From Homarus americanus (lineage: Eukaryota > Arthropoda > Malacostraca > Decapoda > Nephropidae), in NCBI RefSeq assembly GCF_018991925.1, contig NW_024726235.1:3845162-3909161 (forward strand): a stretch of DNA of 64,000 bases. The letters are read 5' to 3'. Made by a program: the position numbers and the translations under genes. Below are positions 20,430 through 30,786 of the stretch, piece after piece (positions within the stretch are counted from its first letter, which is position 1; every line of letters begins with the position of its first letter). The notes below the pieces were generated by a model. The model had not been told where the DNA came from and did no database searches. It saw only the letters and a program-made list of their open reading frames with translations.

Positions 20430-21380
20430 CATCTTCAGGAGAATAAAACCCTCCAAGTTGAAACCCTGCCTCTAAGATAACCTTCCAAGTTGTAACCCTG
20501 CCTCTAAGATAACCTTCCAAGTTGTAACCCTGCCTCTAAGATAACCCTCCAAGTTGAAACCCTGCCTCTAAGATAACCCTCCAAGTTGAAACCCTGCCTC
20601 TGAGATAGCCCTCCAATTTGAAACCCTGCCTCTAAGATAACCCTCCAAGTTGAAACCCTCACTCTCAAGATAAACCTCCAAGCTGGAAACCCTGGCCTCT
20701 AAGATAACCCCTCCAAGTTGAGACCCTCCCTCTAAGATAGCCAACCCTCCCAAGCTGAGACCCTCTAAGATAACCCTCCGGGGTTGAAACCCTCCTTTAA
20801 GATAACCCCCAAGTTGAACCCTGCCTCTAAGATAACCCTCCAAGTTGAAACCCTGCCTCCTAAGATGCTAACCCTCCCTCCAAGCGAGACCCTCCTCTCT
20901 AAGATAACCCTCCGCTGAAACCCTGCCTCTAAGATAACCCTCCGCTGAAAACCCTCCTTTAAGATAACCCTCCGCTGAAACCCCTGCCTTTAAGATAACC
21001 CTCCGTTGAAACCCTCCTCTAAGATAACCCCTCCAAGTTGGAAACCCTGCCTCTAAGATAACCCCTCCGTTGAAACCCTGCCTCTAAGATAACCCTCCAA
21101 GTTGAAACCCTGCCTCTAAGATAACCCTCCGAATTGAAACCCTCCTTTAAGATAACCCTCCGAATTGAAACACTACCTCTAAGATAACCCTCCAAGTTGA
21201 AACCCTCCTTTAAGATAACCCTCCAAGTTGAAACCCTGCCTTTAAGATAACCCTCCAAGTTGAAACCCTCCAAGTTGAAACTCTGCCTTTAAGATAACCC
21301 TCCAAGTTGAAACCCTGCCTCTAAGATAACCCTCCAAGTTGAAACCCTGCCTCTAAGATAACCCTCCGAATTGAAACACT
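20430..21380. repeat. 0.95-kb 33-bp minisatellite
   Basis: About 28 units with core CTCTAAGATAACCCTCCAAG and a variable GTTGAAACCCTGC part. Units in 20690-21010 have many small indels, while the two ends are more regular. Frames open on the minus strand follow from the 33-base period. Confidence 0.95.
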
Positions 21381-21649
21381 ACCTCTGCTGCCGTACTAAA
21401 ACACCTCATTCAGAAACTATCAACTGTGTTAAATGACCATCGGCATTGTGCTGAGCGTCTCCGATTTAGATCAAGGAAAAGAAAATAAAGTGAAAAAAAT
21501 AGATGAAATATGACGACATTAACATATCTGCGTTTTTTTTGTTTTTTTAAGCTAAATCATTGGAGTGTAATGACCGGAGGAAGAGGTAAAGTGGCCGTTA
21601 AAGTGGAGGGTTCGGTTATTTCCTCCGATATCTGATTTAACGGATTTCT

Positions 21650-21765
21650 TCTCTCATCCCTCCCTCCCTCCCCTCCCCCTCCCTTCCTCCCTTCCTCCTC
21701 CCTCCCTCCCTCCCCACCCTCCCCCCCTCCTTCCCTCCCTCCCATTTTCTCCTTCCTCTGTTGTA
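21650..21765. repeat. CCCT-rich pyrimidine tract
   Basis: TCCCTCCCTCCC-type repeats, strongly strand-asymmetric. Confidence 0.92.
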
Positions 21766-21784
21766 GATAATAAGAGAGGTCCAT

Positions 21785-22019
21785 CTTTGTTCCCTCTATA
21801 TCGCTCTCCTCCATCTTTTCTTCCCTCTATATCGCTCTCCTCCATCTTTTCTTCCCTCTATATCGTTCTCCTCCATCTTTTCTTCCCTCTATATCGCACC
21901 TCCTCCATCTTTTCTTCCCTCTATATCGCTCTCCTCCATCTTTTCTTCCCTCTATATCGCTCTCCTCCATCTTTTCTTCCCTCTATATCGCTCTCCTCCA
22001 TCTTTTCTTCCCTCTATTA
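21785..22019. repeat. 30-bp minisatellite
   Basis: Eight units with core CTCCATCTTTTCTTCCCTCT followed by ATATCGCTCT. Highly uniform. Confidence 0.96.
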
Positions 22020-22099
22020 AATTCCTCCCTCTTGTTTGTTTGAGCCTTCATGAGTCTAGCTAATAGTTGTAAAGCATTACCAAGTCCTATTAGTTCTAG

Positions 22100-22711
22100 A
22101 TATTCCATTGTTTTTCTTTTTTCTTTCTTTTTTCTTTCTTTTTTCTTTCTTTTCAATTTTTTCTTTATTTTATTTTTAATTTCTTTCTTCTCATTTTATT
22201 TATGTATTTATTATGTTTTTCTTATTTTCTTTCTTTATTTTTCTTCTCATTTTTCTTTCTCTTTCTGTTTTCTTTCATTCTTTCTTTCGTTTCTTTCATT
22301 TAGATACTTACTAATAGTTAAATAGTGTTGGATACATTTTAATGGACTTGAAATCGAAAAAAAAAATTGATGTGAAACGCTGCGATTTTGTTTCTGTTTC
22401 TCGTTAATGAAAAATATAAAAAAGAGCGAACTCGTTGTATCTGGCCTGGTGATGCTGCTGGTTGCTTTATCTTCTTGATCTTAGATAATTTCCCACATTT
22501 TTCAGGATTCCACAGCAGCGATTTTATTTCTTCCTCTCTCTCTCTCTCTTTCTATCTCTTTTCTCTCTTTTCTCTTCTCAAGTCTCTTTCTCTCCTCCTT
22601 TTTTCTTTCCTCTTCTCGTTTTTTCTTTCGTTTTTTTTCTCTTTTCTTTATTTTTGTCTTTCAGTCTCTTTTATTTCTCTCTCTCTTCTCTTGTCATTTT
22701 TGTCTTTCATT

Positions 22712-22765
<54 letters not shown>
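22100..22765. repeat. Polypyrimidine region ending in (CT)n
   Basis: About 600 bases of T/C-rich sequence (TTTCTTTCTTTT and similar), capped by a CT run at about 22717-22760 and a short CA run. Hydrophobic Phe/Leu/Ser-rich open frames here are compositional. Confidence 0.9.
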
Positions 22766-22771
<6 letters not shown>

Positions 22772-23049
22772 AGGGAGAGAGGGGGCATCATCACCCCCAT
22801 CTCACAACAGTTCTGGCTGCATCACCGTCACAAATATCCACTTTTGGGAAACTTACTTTTTTTTTCAAGTGACTACCGAACTATTCAGCCTTGTGGGTCG
22901 CTTCGCCTTTATATATATTATAAAAAAAAATTTGCGACCGGCTGCCGGATATTAAGCTCGTATATCAACCTTATACAGACCGGCTGAGGTTGGCAGGGTT
23001 GTGAACACGCTATATCACTTTTAGAATTAGTTAGTTGGCCTCCGTATTT
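22766..23049. other. Unique DNA
   Basis: Nothing recognised. Confidence 0.45.
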
Positions 23050-23180
23050 TTTAAACCCCTGTGTCCCCTGTCACCCTGTATTTGCTGTCACCCTGTATTT
23101 GCTGTCACCCTGTATTTGCTGTCACCCTGTATCCCCTGTCACCCTGTATCCCCTGTAACCACCCTGTATCCCCTTTCAAC
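23050..23180. repeat. 17-18-bp minisatellite
   Basis: About seven units of CTGTCACCCTGTATTTG or CTGTCACCCTGTATCCC. Confidence 0.93.
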
Positions 23181-23232
23181 ATGTACCCAATTTGATTATA
23201 ATTAGTAATGTTTTTTTTTGCTTTTTTTTACA

Positions 23233-23235
<3 letters not shown>

Positions 23236-23277
<42 letters not shown>

Positions 23278-23294
23278 CATCATCATCATCATCC
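23236..23294. repeat. (ATT)n then (ATC)n microsatellite
   Basis: About 13 ATT copies pass into five ATC copies. Confidence 0.95.
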
Positions 23295-23449
23295 AAGAGG
23301 TGTACCAGGCTGGCGTGTGGTCGTGTAGGGGAGTCATGACTTAGGTCAGTATCGCCTTAATAGTAAACAGATTACAAACTTTTAATGAGGTCGTTAGGAG
23401 TTGGTCCCAAAAAGTTGCTTCATTAGTTCACTAGTCGCGTGTTCATCCT

Positions 23450-23615
23450 AGCCCGTTGATCATCCTCGACCGCTAATCATTCTAGACCGCTAATCATCCT
23501 CGACCGCTGATCATCCTAGACCGCTGATCATCCCTGCTGGCTGTCTGATCATTCTAGACCGCTGATCATCCTTGCTGGTTGTCTGATCATCCTAAACCGG
23601 TGATCATCCCACTGA
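23450..23615. repeat. 16-bp GACCGCTGATCATCCT repeats
   Basis: Seven to eight imperfect copies, two of them in a longer form with CTGGCTGTCTGATCATTC. Confidence 0.85.
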
Positions 23616-23726
23616 ATACGTGATCAGTTAGGTCGCAAAAGGCTGAAATTAGTTGGGTAGGAAACTATTAGTTGATTCTTTGTCCATTACTCCCAGCGCA
23701 GGGAGAACTGTGGGCCTGTGTTGGTC

Positions 23727-23905
23727 ACGTGACGATTAGCCCCCAGCTTATTTCACCTTAAGATTAACCACAACAACACTAACGTAACTTAACCTAGTCT
23801 AGTCTAATCTATCTTAACTTACCCTAACCCAACCTGATCTTATCTATCGTAACCTAACTTACCCTAACCTAGCCCGATCAAACCTAAACCTAATTTACCT
23901 AGAAA
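23727..23905. mobile_element. TTAGG-core inverted-repeat element, copy d (left arm and core)
   Basis: 23727-23770 reads ACGTGACGATTAGCCCCCAG then CTTATTTCACCTTAAGATTA, matching in order the outer arm and inner anchor of copies a, b and c with scattered substitutions. A degenerate CCTAA tract follows to about 23905. No right arm is seen; a LINE fragment begins there. Identification rests on order and similarity of both motifs. Confidence 0.55.
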
Positions 23906-23913
23906 GAATTTAG

Positions 23914-24290
23914 AGGAAAAGGACAAGACTAATCCTGGGCATTAGTAACCTTGAGTACAGAGACAGGTTAAAGCATCTTAATTTGCACTCCCTCGAGAGA
24001 CGCAGAGTGAGGGGCGATATGATCGAGGTGTATAAATGGAAGTCAGGGCTGAACAAAGAGGACATTACCAAGGTATTCAAACTATCCAACCAGGAGCGAA
24101 CTCGTAGCAATGGTTTTAAATTAGACAAATTTAGATTTAAGCGTGAGATAGGTAAACATTGGTTTGGAAATACAGTAGTGGGTGAGTGGAACAAGTTACC
24201 AAACATTATCATTAACTCGAAGACGCTGGATAGCTTCAAACATAGGGGCTGGGTGTAAACGGGACTGTCCAGTATGGGCCAATAGGTACG
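23914..24290 (+). mobile_element. CR1-like LINE fragment (copy C), C-terminal part of ORF2
   Basis: An open frame from 23914 to TAA at 24256-24258 encodes the conserved C-terminal region shared with the copies at 25593 and 31875: SLERRRVRGDMIEVYKW, then RSNGFKLDKFRFKREIG and VVGEWNKLPN. This region lies downstream of the reverse transcriptase domain in these elements, so the catalytic part is missing. An in-frame TAG at 23911 marks decay at the 5' side. The 3'UTR aligns with copy B (CAGTATGGGCCA, CTGCAGT) but the TTATGTTC tail is absent; CCTAACCTAACC begins at about 24299 instead. 5'-truncated and inactive. Confidence 0.85.
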
Positions 24291-24298
24291 CTGCAGTT

Positions 24299-24345
24299 TC
24301 CCTAACCTAACCTAAACTAATCTAGCCCAACTTCCATTATCCTAA
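24299..24345. repeat. CCTAA telomere-type tract
   Basis: CCTAACCTAACCTAAACTAA directly abuts the LINE 3'UTR. A related tract CTAACCC(A/T)CC follows at 24590-24645. Confidence 0.85.
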
Positions 24346-24760
24346 TCTTATTAATCAGGAGTTAGCAGGCAGTTGTCAAACAGGGAGGCACTACCTTCCT
24401 GGGAAGGTATTGGAAGCACAGTGTTGTCTAATGGTAGACCCTGCTGCCATATGGCATCACGAAAATTGTGACCAAGTCCCAGGTTGCTCATCTGACTTTC
24501 TGTCTCATTTACACACAATTGAAGGGTCTCAATTGTTTCTCTTACTATTGGTAACACAACACATATATCGTTTTTCTATTCATTTATGCTAACCTAACCC
24601 TAAGCTAACCCATCATAAACTAACCCACCCTAAGCTAACCCAACCTCCCCACTCTATCCTCTCGCCCTCCCTCCCCACTCAATCTCCCTCTCCCTCTCTT
24701 CCCACTCTCTCTCTTCCCCCTCCCTCCTTTCCTTCGCTGTCCTCGAGTTTCTGCACAGAT
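24346..24760. other. Unique DNA, then C/T-rich tract
   Basis: No gene recognised to 24590. From 24640 to 24740 the plus strand is CCCTCTCCC-type pyrimidine. Confidence 0.5.
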
Positions 24761-24764
24761 TGGC

Positions 24765-25110
24765 AGGTCCGGGATGACTGGGATTGGATGACCTTGTATG
24801 ACTTAGCGTGAGTGCAGAGACCAAGGGGATTGGAATACGTATCCATTGGCTGATTGGAGGAATTTGTTTAACGTAATATATACATGTCTCCCGCCCGGGG
24901 CCATGATTGGAATAGGTTAGGTTTGGTTAGATTAGGTGATTGGATAAACTTCTATGTCGTGTATGTGCCGGCGTCAAGGTGATTGGGTGGGGCTACGGTG
25001 AGCTGATTGGATAATTGTATAAATGTCAACAGCTCTGTGGCCAAGATGATGAAGTTTGGGTTGTGACGTTTGGAGGAGATTCTTAACTGATTGGAAGATT
25101 GGTAGTAAGA
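24765..25110. repeat. CCAAT-rich degenerate repeat region, second locus
   Basis: GATTGGA(A/T) motifs at about 24782, 24829, 24854, 24905, 24939, 24979, 25000 and 25090 occur with interspersed TGACCTT/TGACTTA and AACGTAAT sequence, similar in grammar to 11985-12535. Confidence 0.45.
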
Positions 25111-25348
25111 GGATTTGGGTCATCGGGGGATTATACGTGATTAACCATAAGGTAATTAAGTAGACAAGGTGTACTATGGTAATTAAAGCACCTTAAGTAA
25201 CGTCGACCAGTTGTGTTTTTTTTCATATAATCAAAAACTAAACCAAAAAAAGCATTAATTTGTTTTAATTTCTCATTATCTACCAAACTTGTGTAAAAAA
25301 AAAACTTCAATGGGATCTGTTTAAATGGGCGATAACGGAAGTCTATGG

Positions 25349-25349
<1 letters not shown>

Positions 25350-25424
<75 letters not shown>
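25350..25424. repeat. (CA)n microsatellite
   Basis: About 37 uninterrupted CA copies. Confidence 0.97.
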
Positions 25425-25426
<2 letters not shown>

Positions 25427-25499
25427 TGCTGCCAGTGTTTTAACCAAATATTAATTGAATTGTTTTATCCTTAATATTACTTTCCTTATTAACATTATC

Positions 25500-25592
25500 A
25501 TCACCTTCACTTGTCATCATTATTTTCATCATCATCATTACCCTCGCCATCATCATCACCACCATCATTTTCCTCACTATCCTCACCACCAG
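25500..25592. repeat. CATCAT/CACCATC repeat, left of LINE insertion
   Basis: ATCATCATC and CCTCACTATCC sequence. Similar sequence resumes at 26616, showing that the LINE inserted into this simple repeat. Confidence 0.85.
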
Positions 25593-26300
25593 AGGGTCAG
25601 CGTAGATGGTGTTAAATCTGAGTGGGGCCGTGTAACTAGTGGGGTTCCCCAGGGGTCAGTACTAGGCCCACTCTTGTTCATAATCTACATAAACGATCTA
25701 CATACTGGTATCAGCAGTGACTTAAGCAAGTTTGCGGATGACACCAAAATAGGGCGGCAGATTAATTCAGAGCAGGATGCAAATGCATTACAGGAGGATC
25801 TAAATAAACTGCAGGGGTGGTCTGAAAAATGGCAAATGAAATTCAACACCAGCAAGTGCAGCGTACTTAATATTGGAAGAACAAATATTTATAATGTATA
25901 CAGCCTTAACAACATCAACCTAGAGAAGTCGACTTGTGAAAGAGACCTAGGGGTAGTTGTAAGCCCGGACCTACGGCCTAGAAAACAGTGCGTTAATGTT
26001 CGAAATAAGGCAAACAGAGTATTGGGTTTTATATCTAGAAGTGTAAGTAACAAGAGTGCAGAGGTCTTATTGCAACTATATCTTGCGCTAGTCAGGCCGC
26101 ACCTCGATTATGCGGTTCAGTTCTGGTGCCCTTATTATAGAATGGATATAAATTCACTCGAGTCGGTGCAGCGAAGAATGACAAAAATGATTCCGGGACT
26201 TAGAAACCTTCCATATCAGGATAGGTTAAAGAAACTTAACTTGCATTCCCTAGAAAGACGAAGAGTGCGGGGAGATATGTTAAAGTATTTAAGTGGGTGA
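25593..26300 (+). pseudogene. LINE reverse transcriptase, partial and frameshifted
   Basis: This is the coding remnant of copy A. It keeps the FADD catalytic box but lacks the upstream RT motifs and any start codon of its own; upstream in-frame His-rich sequence is the simple repeat, not protein. It aligns over its whole length with the copy at 31875. Confidence 0.88.
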
Positions 26301-26615
26301 AAGGAATCAATAAAGGGGATGTAGATAAAGTTCTTATAATATCCGAGCAGGATAGGACTCGGAGCAACGGATTCAAGTTAGATAAGTTTAGGTTTAGGAG
26401 GGAGATAGGAAGAAACTGGTTCACAAATAGGGTGGTGGACGGGTGGAACAAGCTTAGCAACTTTGTAGTAAGTGCGGGAACTCTGGAAAGTTTCAAAAGG
26501 AGGCTGGATAGATTCATGGATGATAGAGAGTGGTAGTAACTCTCGACAGGAGCTGCCATGCACAGGCCAACCGGCCTATTGCAGACTCCTTATTTTCTTA
26601 TGTTCTTATGTTCTT
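25593..26615 (+). mobile_element. 5'-truncated CR1-like LINE (copy A), RT palm to 3' end
   Basis: The open frame shows reverse-transcriptase motifs SGVPQGSVLGPLLFIIYIND (motif B region) and SKFADDTK, the catalytic aspartate pair at 25731-25742, followed by thumb and C-terminal sequence SVSNKSAEVLLQLYLALVRP and SLERRRVRGDM. Fingers, endonuclease and ORF1 are missing. A frameshift near 26280-26290 ends the frame early (TGA at 26298-26300); homologous sequence resumes in another frame through RSNGFKLDKFRFRREIG to TAG at 26534-26536. The 3'UTR contains CATGCACAGGCCAACCGGCC and the tail (TTCTTATG)n. TTCCTCACTATC occurs on both flanks (about 25572 and 26619), a possible target-site duplication inside repeat sequence. 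Inactive copy. Confidence 0.93.
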
Positions 26616-26795
26616 ATCTTCCTCACTATCTTCCTCACCATCACCATCTTCCTCACCATCACCACCGCCATCTTTCTCACCATCACCACCGCCATCTACC
26701 TCACTATCCTCACCATCACCTCCGCCATCTTACTCACTATCCTCACCATCACCATCTTCCTCACCATCATCGTTATCAATGACGAACATATTGAT
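26616..26795. repeat. TCACCATCTTCC repeat, right of LINE
   Basis: CTTCCTCACCATCACCATC units of about 12-30 bases, the continuation of the repeat interrupted by the LINE. Confidence 0.9.
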
Positions 26796-26843
26796 CGTCT
26801 CCTCAACCCGCGTCACTCAAGTGCTGGGTTGTTTATGTGAGGT

Positions 26844-26848
<5 letters not shown>

Positions 26849-26893
<45 letters not shown>
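26849..26893. repeat. (CT)n microsatellite, then ACC repeats
   Basis: About 22 CT copies followed by ACTACTACCACC-type sequence to 26962. Confidence 0.95.
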
Positions 26894-26897
<4 letters not shown>

Positions 26898-27062
26898 CGC
26901 ACTTACCACTACTATCACCCCTACCACTACTACCATCTCCTACTACTACCACCACCACCAGTATACACAAACGAGTGACCACAAAATAGTCGTAATCAGG
27001 AGGACATGGTAGGGAAGGCTTATGTGTGCTGGGGGAGGGGGAGTATTGATCAGGCTGGGAAA

Positions 27063-27150
27063 AAGGTGGTTGGTGGTGGTGGTGGTGGTAGTGATGTTGC
27101 CAGGAGTGGTGATGGTGGTACTAGTGATGGTGGTGATGATGGTGGGTCCT
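27063..27150. repeat. GGT-rich repeat
   Basis: GGTTGGTGGTGGTGGTGGTGG and GATGGTGGT variants. Confidence 0.88.
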
Positions 27151-28940
27151 CTAATGACATAATACACGACTTTACCACACGGTCACTCACTGTACCCGGT
27201 TCTATAAGACTCCCTACATAATGGTGTGAGGAGGGAGACATCTACCCCCCCCCCCCTTTCCCCTTCCCTCACCCTAACTAGTGAGGTAAAAGACAAATTT
27301 GTTTTATCCTACGACAAAACGATAGATATCTCTCCTAACTGATGGTCTAAGAGAATATCTAACTTATTTTATGACACAAAATTGAATTCTTAAAAAAAAA
27401 TCGTATAAATAATGCTCAATCTAACTTATGATGTGTCTTATAGCCTATGCCATGTGGTGACTAAAATGGCATTAAAATTATGTCGTGTCTCTGCCTTAGA
27501 AAGATTTGTTCTGGCATCTTCAGTCCGGGAAATTAGAAGAAAAAAAACTGGCGTGTGAATGTTTGAGAATACTGACCGTGGGCAGCGTGTGTTGTATAAT
27601 GACTGCCGTAAATAGCACACTGATGGACGCGGGAGGGAGGGAGAGTAGAGTGTTTGCACTTTTAATCATTTCCGGCTGTAACGAGCTCCTGGTGCTGCTG
27701 CTGCTGTTTTAATTAATGACGCTGTTGTTTGTTGTTTGCTTATTATAACAACAGAAGGACTTTACTCGAGTTTCTTGTGAGAGAGAATAAATTTGGTATT
27801 TGTTTTGGCACGTTAAACAGCTGACGAAGCATTGCTGAGAAAAAAACACTCGATTTCATACCTGAACGAACCTTCCATCGGCATTTCAATTTTCTCAGAC
27901 TTTACCCCACCTCCCTCACCCCCTCTCCCCCCTTTCCCTCACCCCCTTCTCTCCCTAGTGAAGGTTGTTGAAAATTTAGGTAATTTCCCCTTGGAATTTT
28001 GTGACTGACAAGCTCTCGGCACGTATTGGCTGGCAAGGGGAAAACGTGAGAGGAATGTCATGGCGGTGTTGTTGTGTCTTTGAAAGAATCTGTCAGCTCT
28101 TTAACGTGTGTGGGGGAGGGGGGGAATTTACTCGGCTGTCTTGTATAACACGGGAATAACTCACACGGGGCACCAATGTAGCTCGTTTTCATCTACAGTT
28201 TTTCCTCCGTTCCCTCGACGATGTTATTGTGTTTTTTTTAGAAGACTCGCAATGTTCCTACCGCGTTCGTTTGTTTGGATATCGGTATAATATTGGCATC
28301 GAATCTCACGGGACACCAGAATAACACGCTCCCATCTGCATAAATCCCATTCTTTTTAAACCCCAAAGATTGATGTCCATTGTATTATTTGGGGGGGCAA
28401 TGTTGTATATTTTTACGTTCAACAGTGTTCCAATATTGCTGGCATGACATACGGTAATAATTTTTTTTATAGAGAAATAAATATCCTGTTGGCTATCGGG
28501 GGCCAGGAGAGGCATGATAGGAGTGAACTTCCTAACTCAGACGACTAACCTAACCTAACCTAAGGGAAGAAAAATATCACTACCACACTATACACAGCAG
28601 AGAGTAGGTCCGTGTAACATAGTGGTGGGATATATATATATTTGTTGGTGCACTGAATGTAGTATTTATTTGTGTGTTTGTTTTAATATCTGCGTTTCAG
28701 TTTATGTTTGGAAGGAGATAGTTTATGTAATGTGTGTGTGTGTGTGTGTGTGTATAGGGGAGCCGTGGGTGTTATTGATGGTGGTGTCGGGGTCACTGGG
28801 TCTGCTCTGACCTAACCAGTCACCCCAACACCTCTTAATATGATGAGGTCAGGATAGATACTTGTCTGAACGTCCTTGGGGAATATATTCTCTCTCTCTC
28901 TCTGTAGACCTTATGTATGTATGTATTTTGGGGGTGTGGT
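27151..28940. other. Mostly unique DNA
   Basis: It contains a C11 run at about 27247, a CCTAA cluster at 28542-28562 and (GT)n at 28731-28753. Two segments near 28140-28230 and 28295-28390 look like a diverged direct duplication (CTCACACGGGGCACCA / CTCACGGGACACCA). No gene recognised. Confidence 0.45.
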
Positions 28941-28950
28941 TGTATGGATG

Positions 28951-29335
28951 GGGTATTTTTTTTCATTTATTGGGCACCACCCCCACATCCTTGTGTAAGG
29001 TGAAGCGCAGAAGCGTTTACAGCGCCCAACAGGGAAGCATGCTAAGTTCACGCTTGCCTTATGTCTCATGAGTTAAGGGCGTAGAAGCCTGAAGAGTCAA
29101 TGGTTTATGCCTAAGCAAGTTATTGGAAGCTCCAACAACTTGTCCCTGAATACGAATTCGCAACTTCCGACTTACAGCAGGTACCTACTGTGCTGCTAGG
29201 TGAACAAGGATCAAGGGGACTAGGAAGAGTGTCCAAACAACTTCCACCGGCCCGGGAATCGAACCCGTGACATCTTGCTTGCGAGACAAGAACGGTACCG
29301 CTCTACCACCAGCTTCCCGGATGGCGTAATGTGTG
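28951..29335 (-). mobile_element. tRNA-derived SINE
   Basis: On the minus strand 29320-29250 reads as a tRNA-like head: A-box-like TGGTGGTAGAGCGG (29298-29311) and a perfect B-box GGTTCGATTCC (29255-29265), with a 7-base loop TCTCGCAA region that would give a CGC (Ala-like) anticodon. A unique body follows (CACCTAGCAGCACAGTAGGT…) and the element ends in AATAAATG then A8 at 28955-28962. Flanking direct repeats TGTATGGATG at 28941-28950 and 29336-29345 fit a target-site duplication, though the area is GT-rich. Transcription would be by RNA polymerase III with LINE enzymes in trans (established for SINEs). It is not a functional tRNA: the acceptor stem is not conserved. Confidence 0.85.
29255..29311 (-). 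promoter_or_regulatory. Internal Pol III promoter (A and B boxes) of SINE
   Basis: B-box GGTTCGATTCC at 29255-29265 and A-box-like TGGTGGTAGAGCGG at 29298-29311, in correct order for minus-strand transcription and about 32 bases apart. Confidence 0.75.
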
Positions 29336-29345
29336 TGTATGGATG

Positions 29346-30549
29346 CGTGTAGGTGTTTGTGTATAGAGATGATGTGTGTATGTGTGTGAAGTTCATATAC
29401 TCACCTTACTGGAGATTAAACCTGATAGAAATAGTTATAATCTTGTCATAACGTGTAAAGACTTACGAAGCTACAGTACAGTACAGTGCCCGTGTTGACT
29501 TCATTTAGGGCGAGAAGATTACGTAGATATTTATAAGACAGGGGGGGGAGGATAAATAATACATGTTGGCTTTGTTGTGTAGCATGAGAGTGACTAAATG
29601 AATAGACGTCATGTAAGGATAGGTTAGGTCGGCATCTCTTACAACACTCCAGTAACGCTGTGAGCCATTAGTGACGTCACGAGTTACGTCACCCATGTGG
29701 AGCTCATCTATGATTGGTCGGTCTAGATATCTCGAGACAGTTCGAGAATATGCAGCAAGGTAGGGGGGTGTAGGGGTCAGGGGTCAGGGAGAGGTGGGAG
29801 CCAGGGAGAGTGTGAGGTTTAGGGTCAGACGGGGTAGGGAAAGTGGGGTTAGTGGGAGTGAGAGGCGTGTAGGGGGTTTTGGGGTCAGGGCGGAAGTGAG
29901 GGTGAATGGACAGGGGGAGGGGGTAGAGTGGTGGCGCCTGGGGTGTCATGGCGTTAACAGCAGGAAGCATCTCAGTGTACAGGCGACCATTATTTAGGTC
30001 AGGTAATCGATTTTAGCGGATCTGTGCGTCGTGGAGTGTTCTGGAGGGTACATTTACCTCTCGCAGTTAAGGTCATGCATTTCTACCATTATATCTATCA
30101 TCAAATACGAGACACCACTGCCAGCCGTCTTGTCGCTAAAAAAAAATATGGATAATTTTACCTATTGACTCGGGGGGGGCGGGGGAGGGCAGTGGCGAGT
30201 GACGTACAGACTGGGCAGGGTTGTAATTTCTGACCATGCAAGGTAATAACCCAGACAGGTTTATTGACGCCTAGTAGTGAACTGAATAAGTAAATAGCAG
30301 TTATATTGATAAACTGTTTAAGAATAGCCACCACACACACACACACACGACGCAGTATAAATCCTGGAGAACTGGCGGCCATTGTTATCAGACTTACTGG
30401 TGTGTAAACAATAGGGGTGGTCTGTAGGGAACACGAGTAACAAATAATAGTTACTTAGTGTTTGTCTTCTTAAAGCTCCTTACGTGACATTGTCTTCTCT
30501 ACTTGATAAATTATGAAGAGATATATTGTATGGTCCAGAATTATGCTAA
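29346..30549. other. Unique DNA with G-rich segment
   Basis: 29760-29935 is G-rich (GGGGTCAGGGGTCAGGGAG and similar) and partly repetitive. GTGACGTCACGAGTTACGTCA at about 29670 is a CRE-like cluster next to GATTGGTCGG at 29712. (CA)n lies at 30331-30348. No gene recognised. Confidence 0.5.
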
Positions 30550-30690
30550 GACTTAACGCCTTGAGTACCGTGACATTAACCCCTTGAGTATGATGACATA
30601 ACCCCTTGAGTACGATATAACCCCTTGAGTGTACGATGACATAACCCCTTAACCCCTTAGTACGATGATATAACCCCCTGAGTACATTAT
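30550..30690 (+). repeat. 22-bp satellite family A, locus 2 (degenerate)
   Basis: Five to six imperfect units (CCCCTTGAGTATGATGACAT, CCCCTTGAGTACGAT…) matching the array at 3292 in the same orientation, with deletions. Confidence 0.88.
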
Positions 30691-30744
30691 AAATCCTATT
30701 CAAATCATAGGCCACCGTATTGAATTATTATAGAAAGCTTTAAG

Positions 30745-30786
30745 CTATGGTACTCAATAGGTTAAATCATCGTACTCAAGGAACTA
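30745..30786 (-). repeat. 22-bp satellite family A, inverted units
   Basis: GTACTCAATAGGTTAAATCA and CGTACTCAAGGAACTAAAT are reverse-complement units of the array 60 bases to the left, creating a local inverted repeat. Confidence 0.8.

Noticed and set aside
22388..22987. 199-codon plus-strand membrane-like protein
   Set aside because: The hydrophobicity comes from a T/C-rich tract and a CT microsatellite.
29250..29320. Functional tRNA-Ala gene
   Set aside because: The Pol III boxes are good, but the acceptor stem does not pair and an element body with an A-rich tail follows. It is a SINE.
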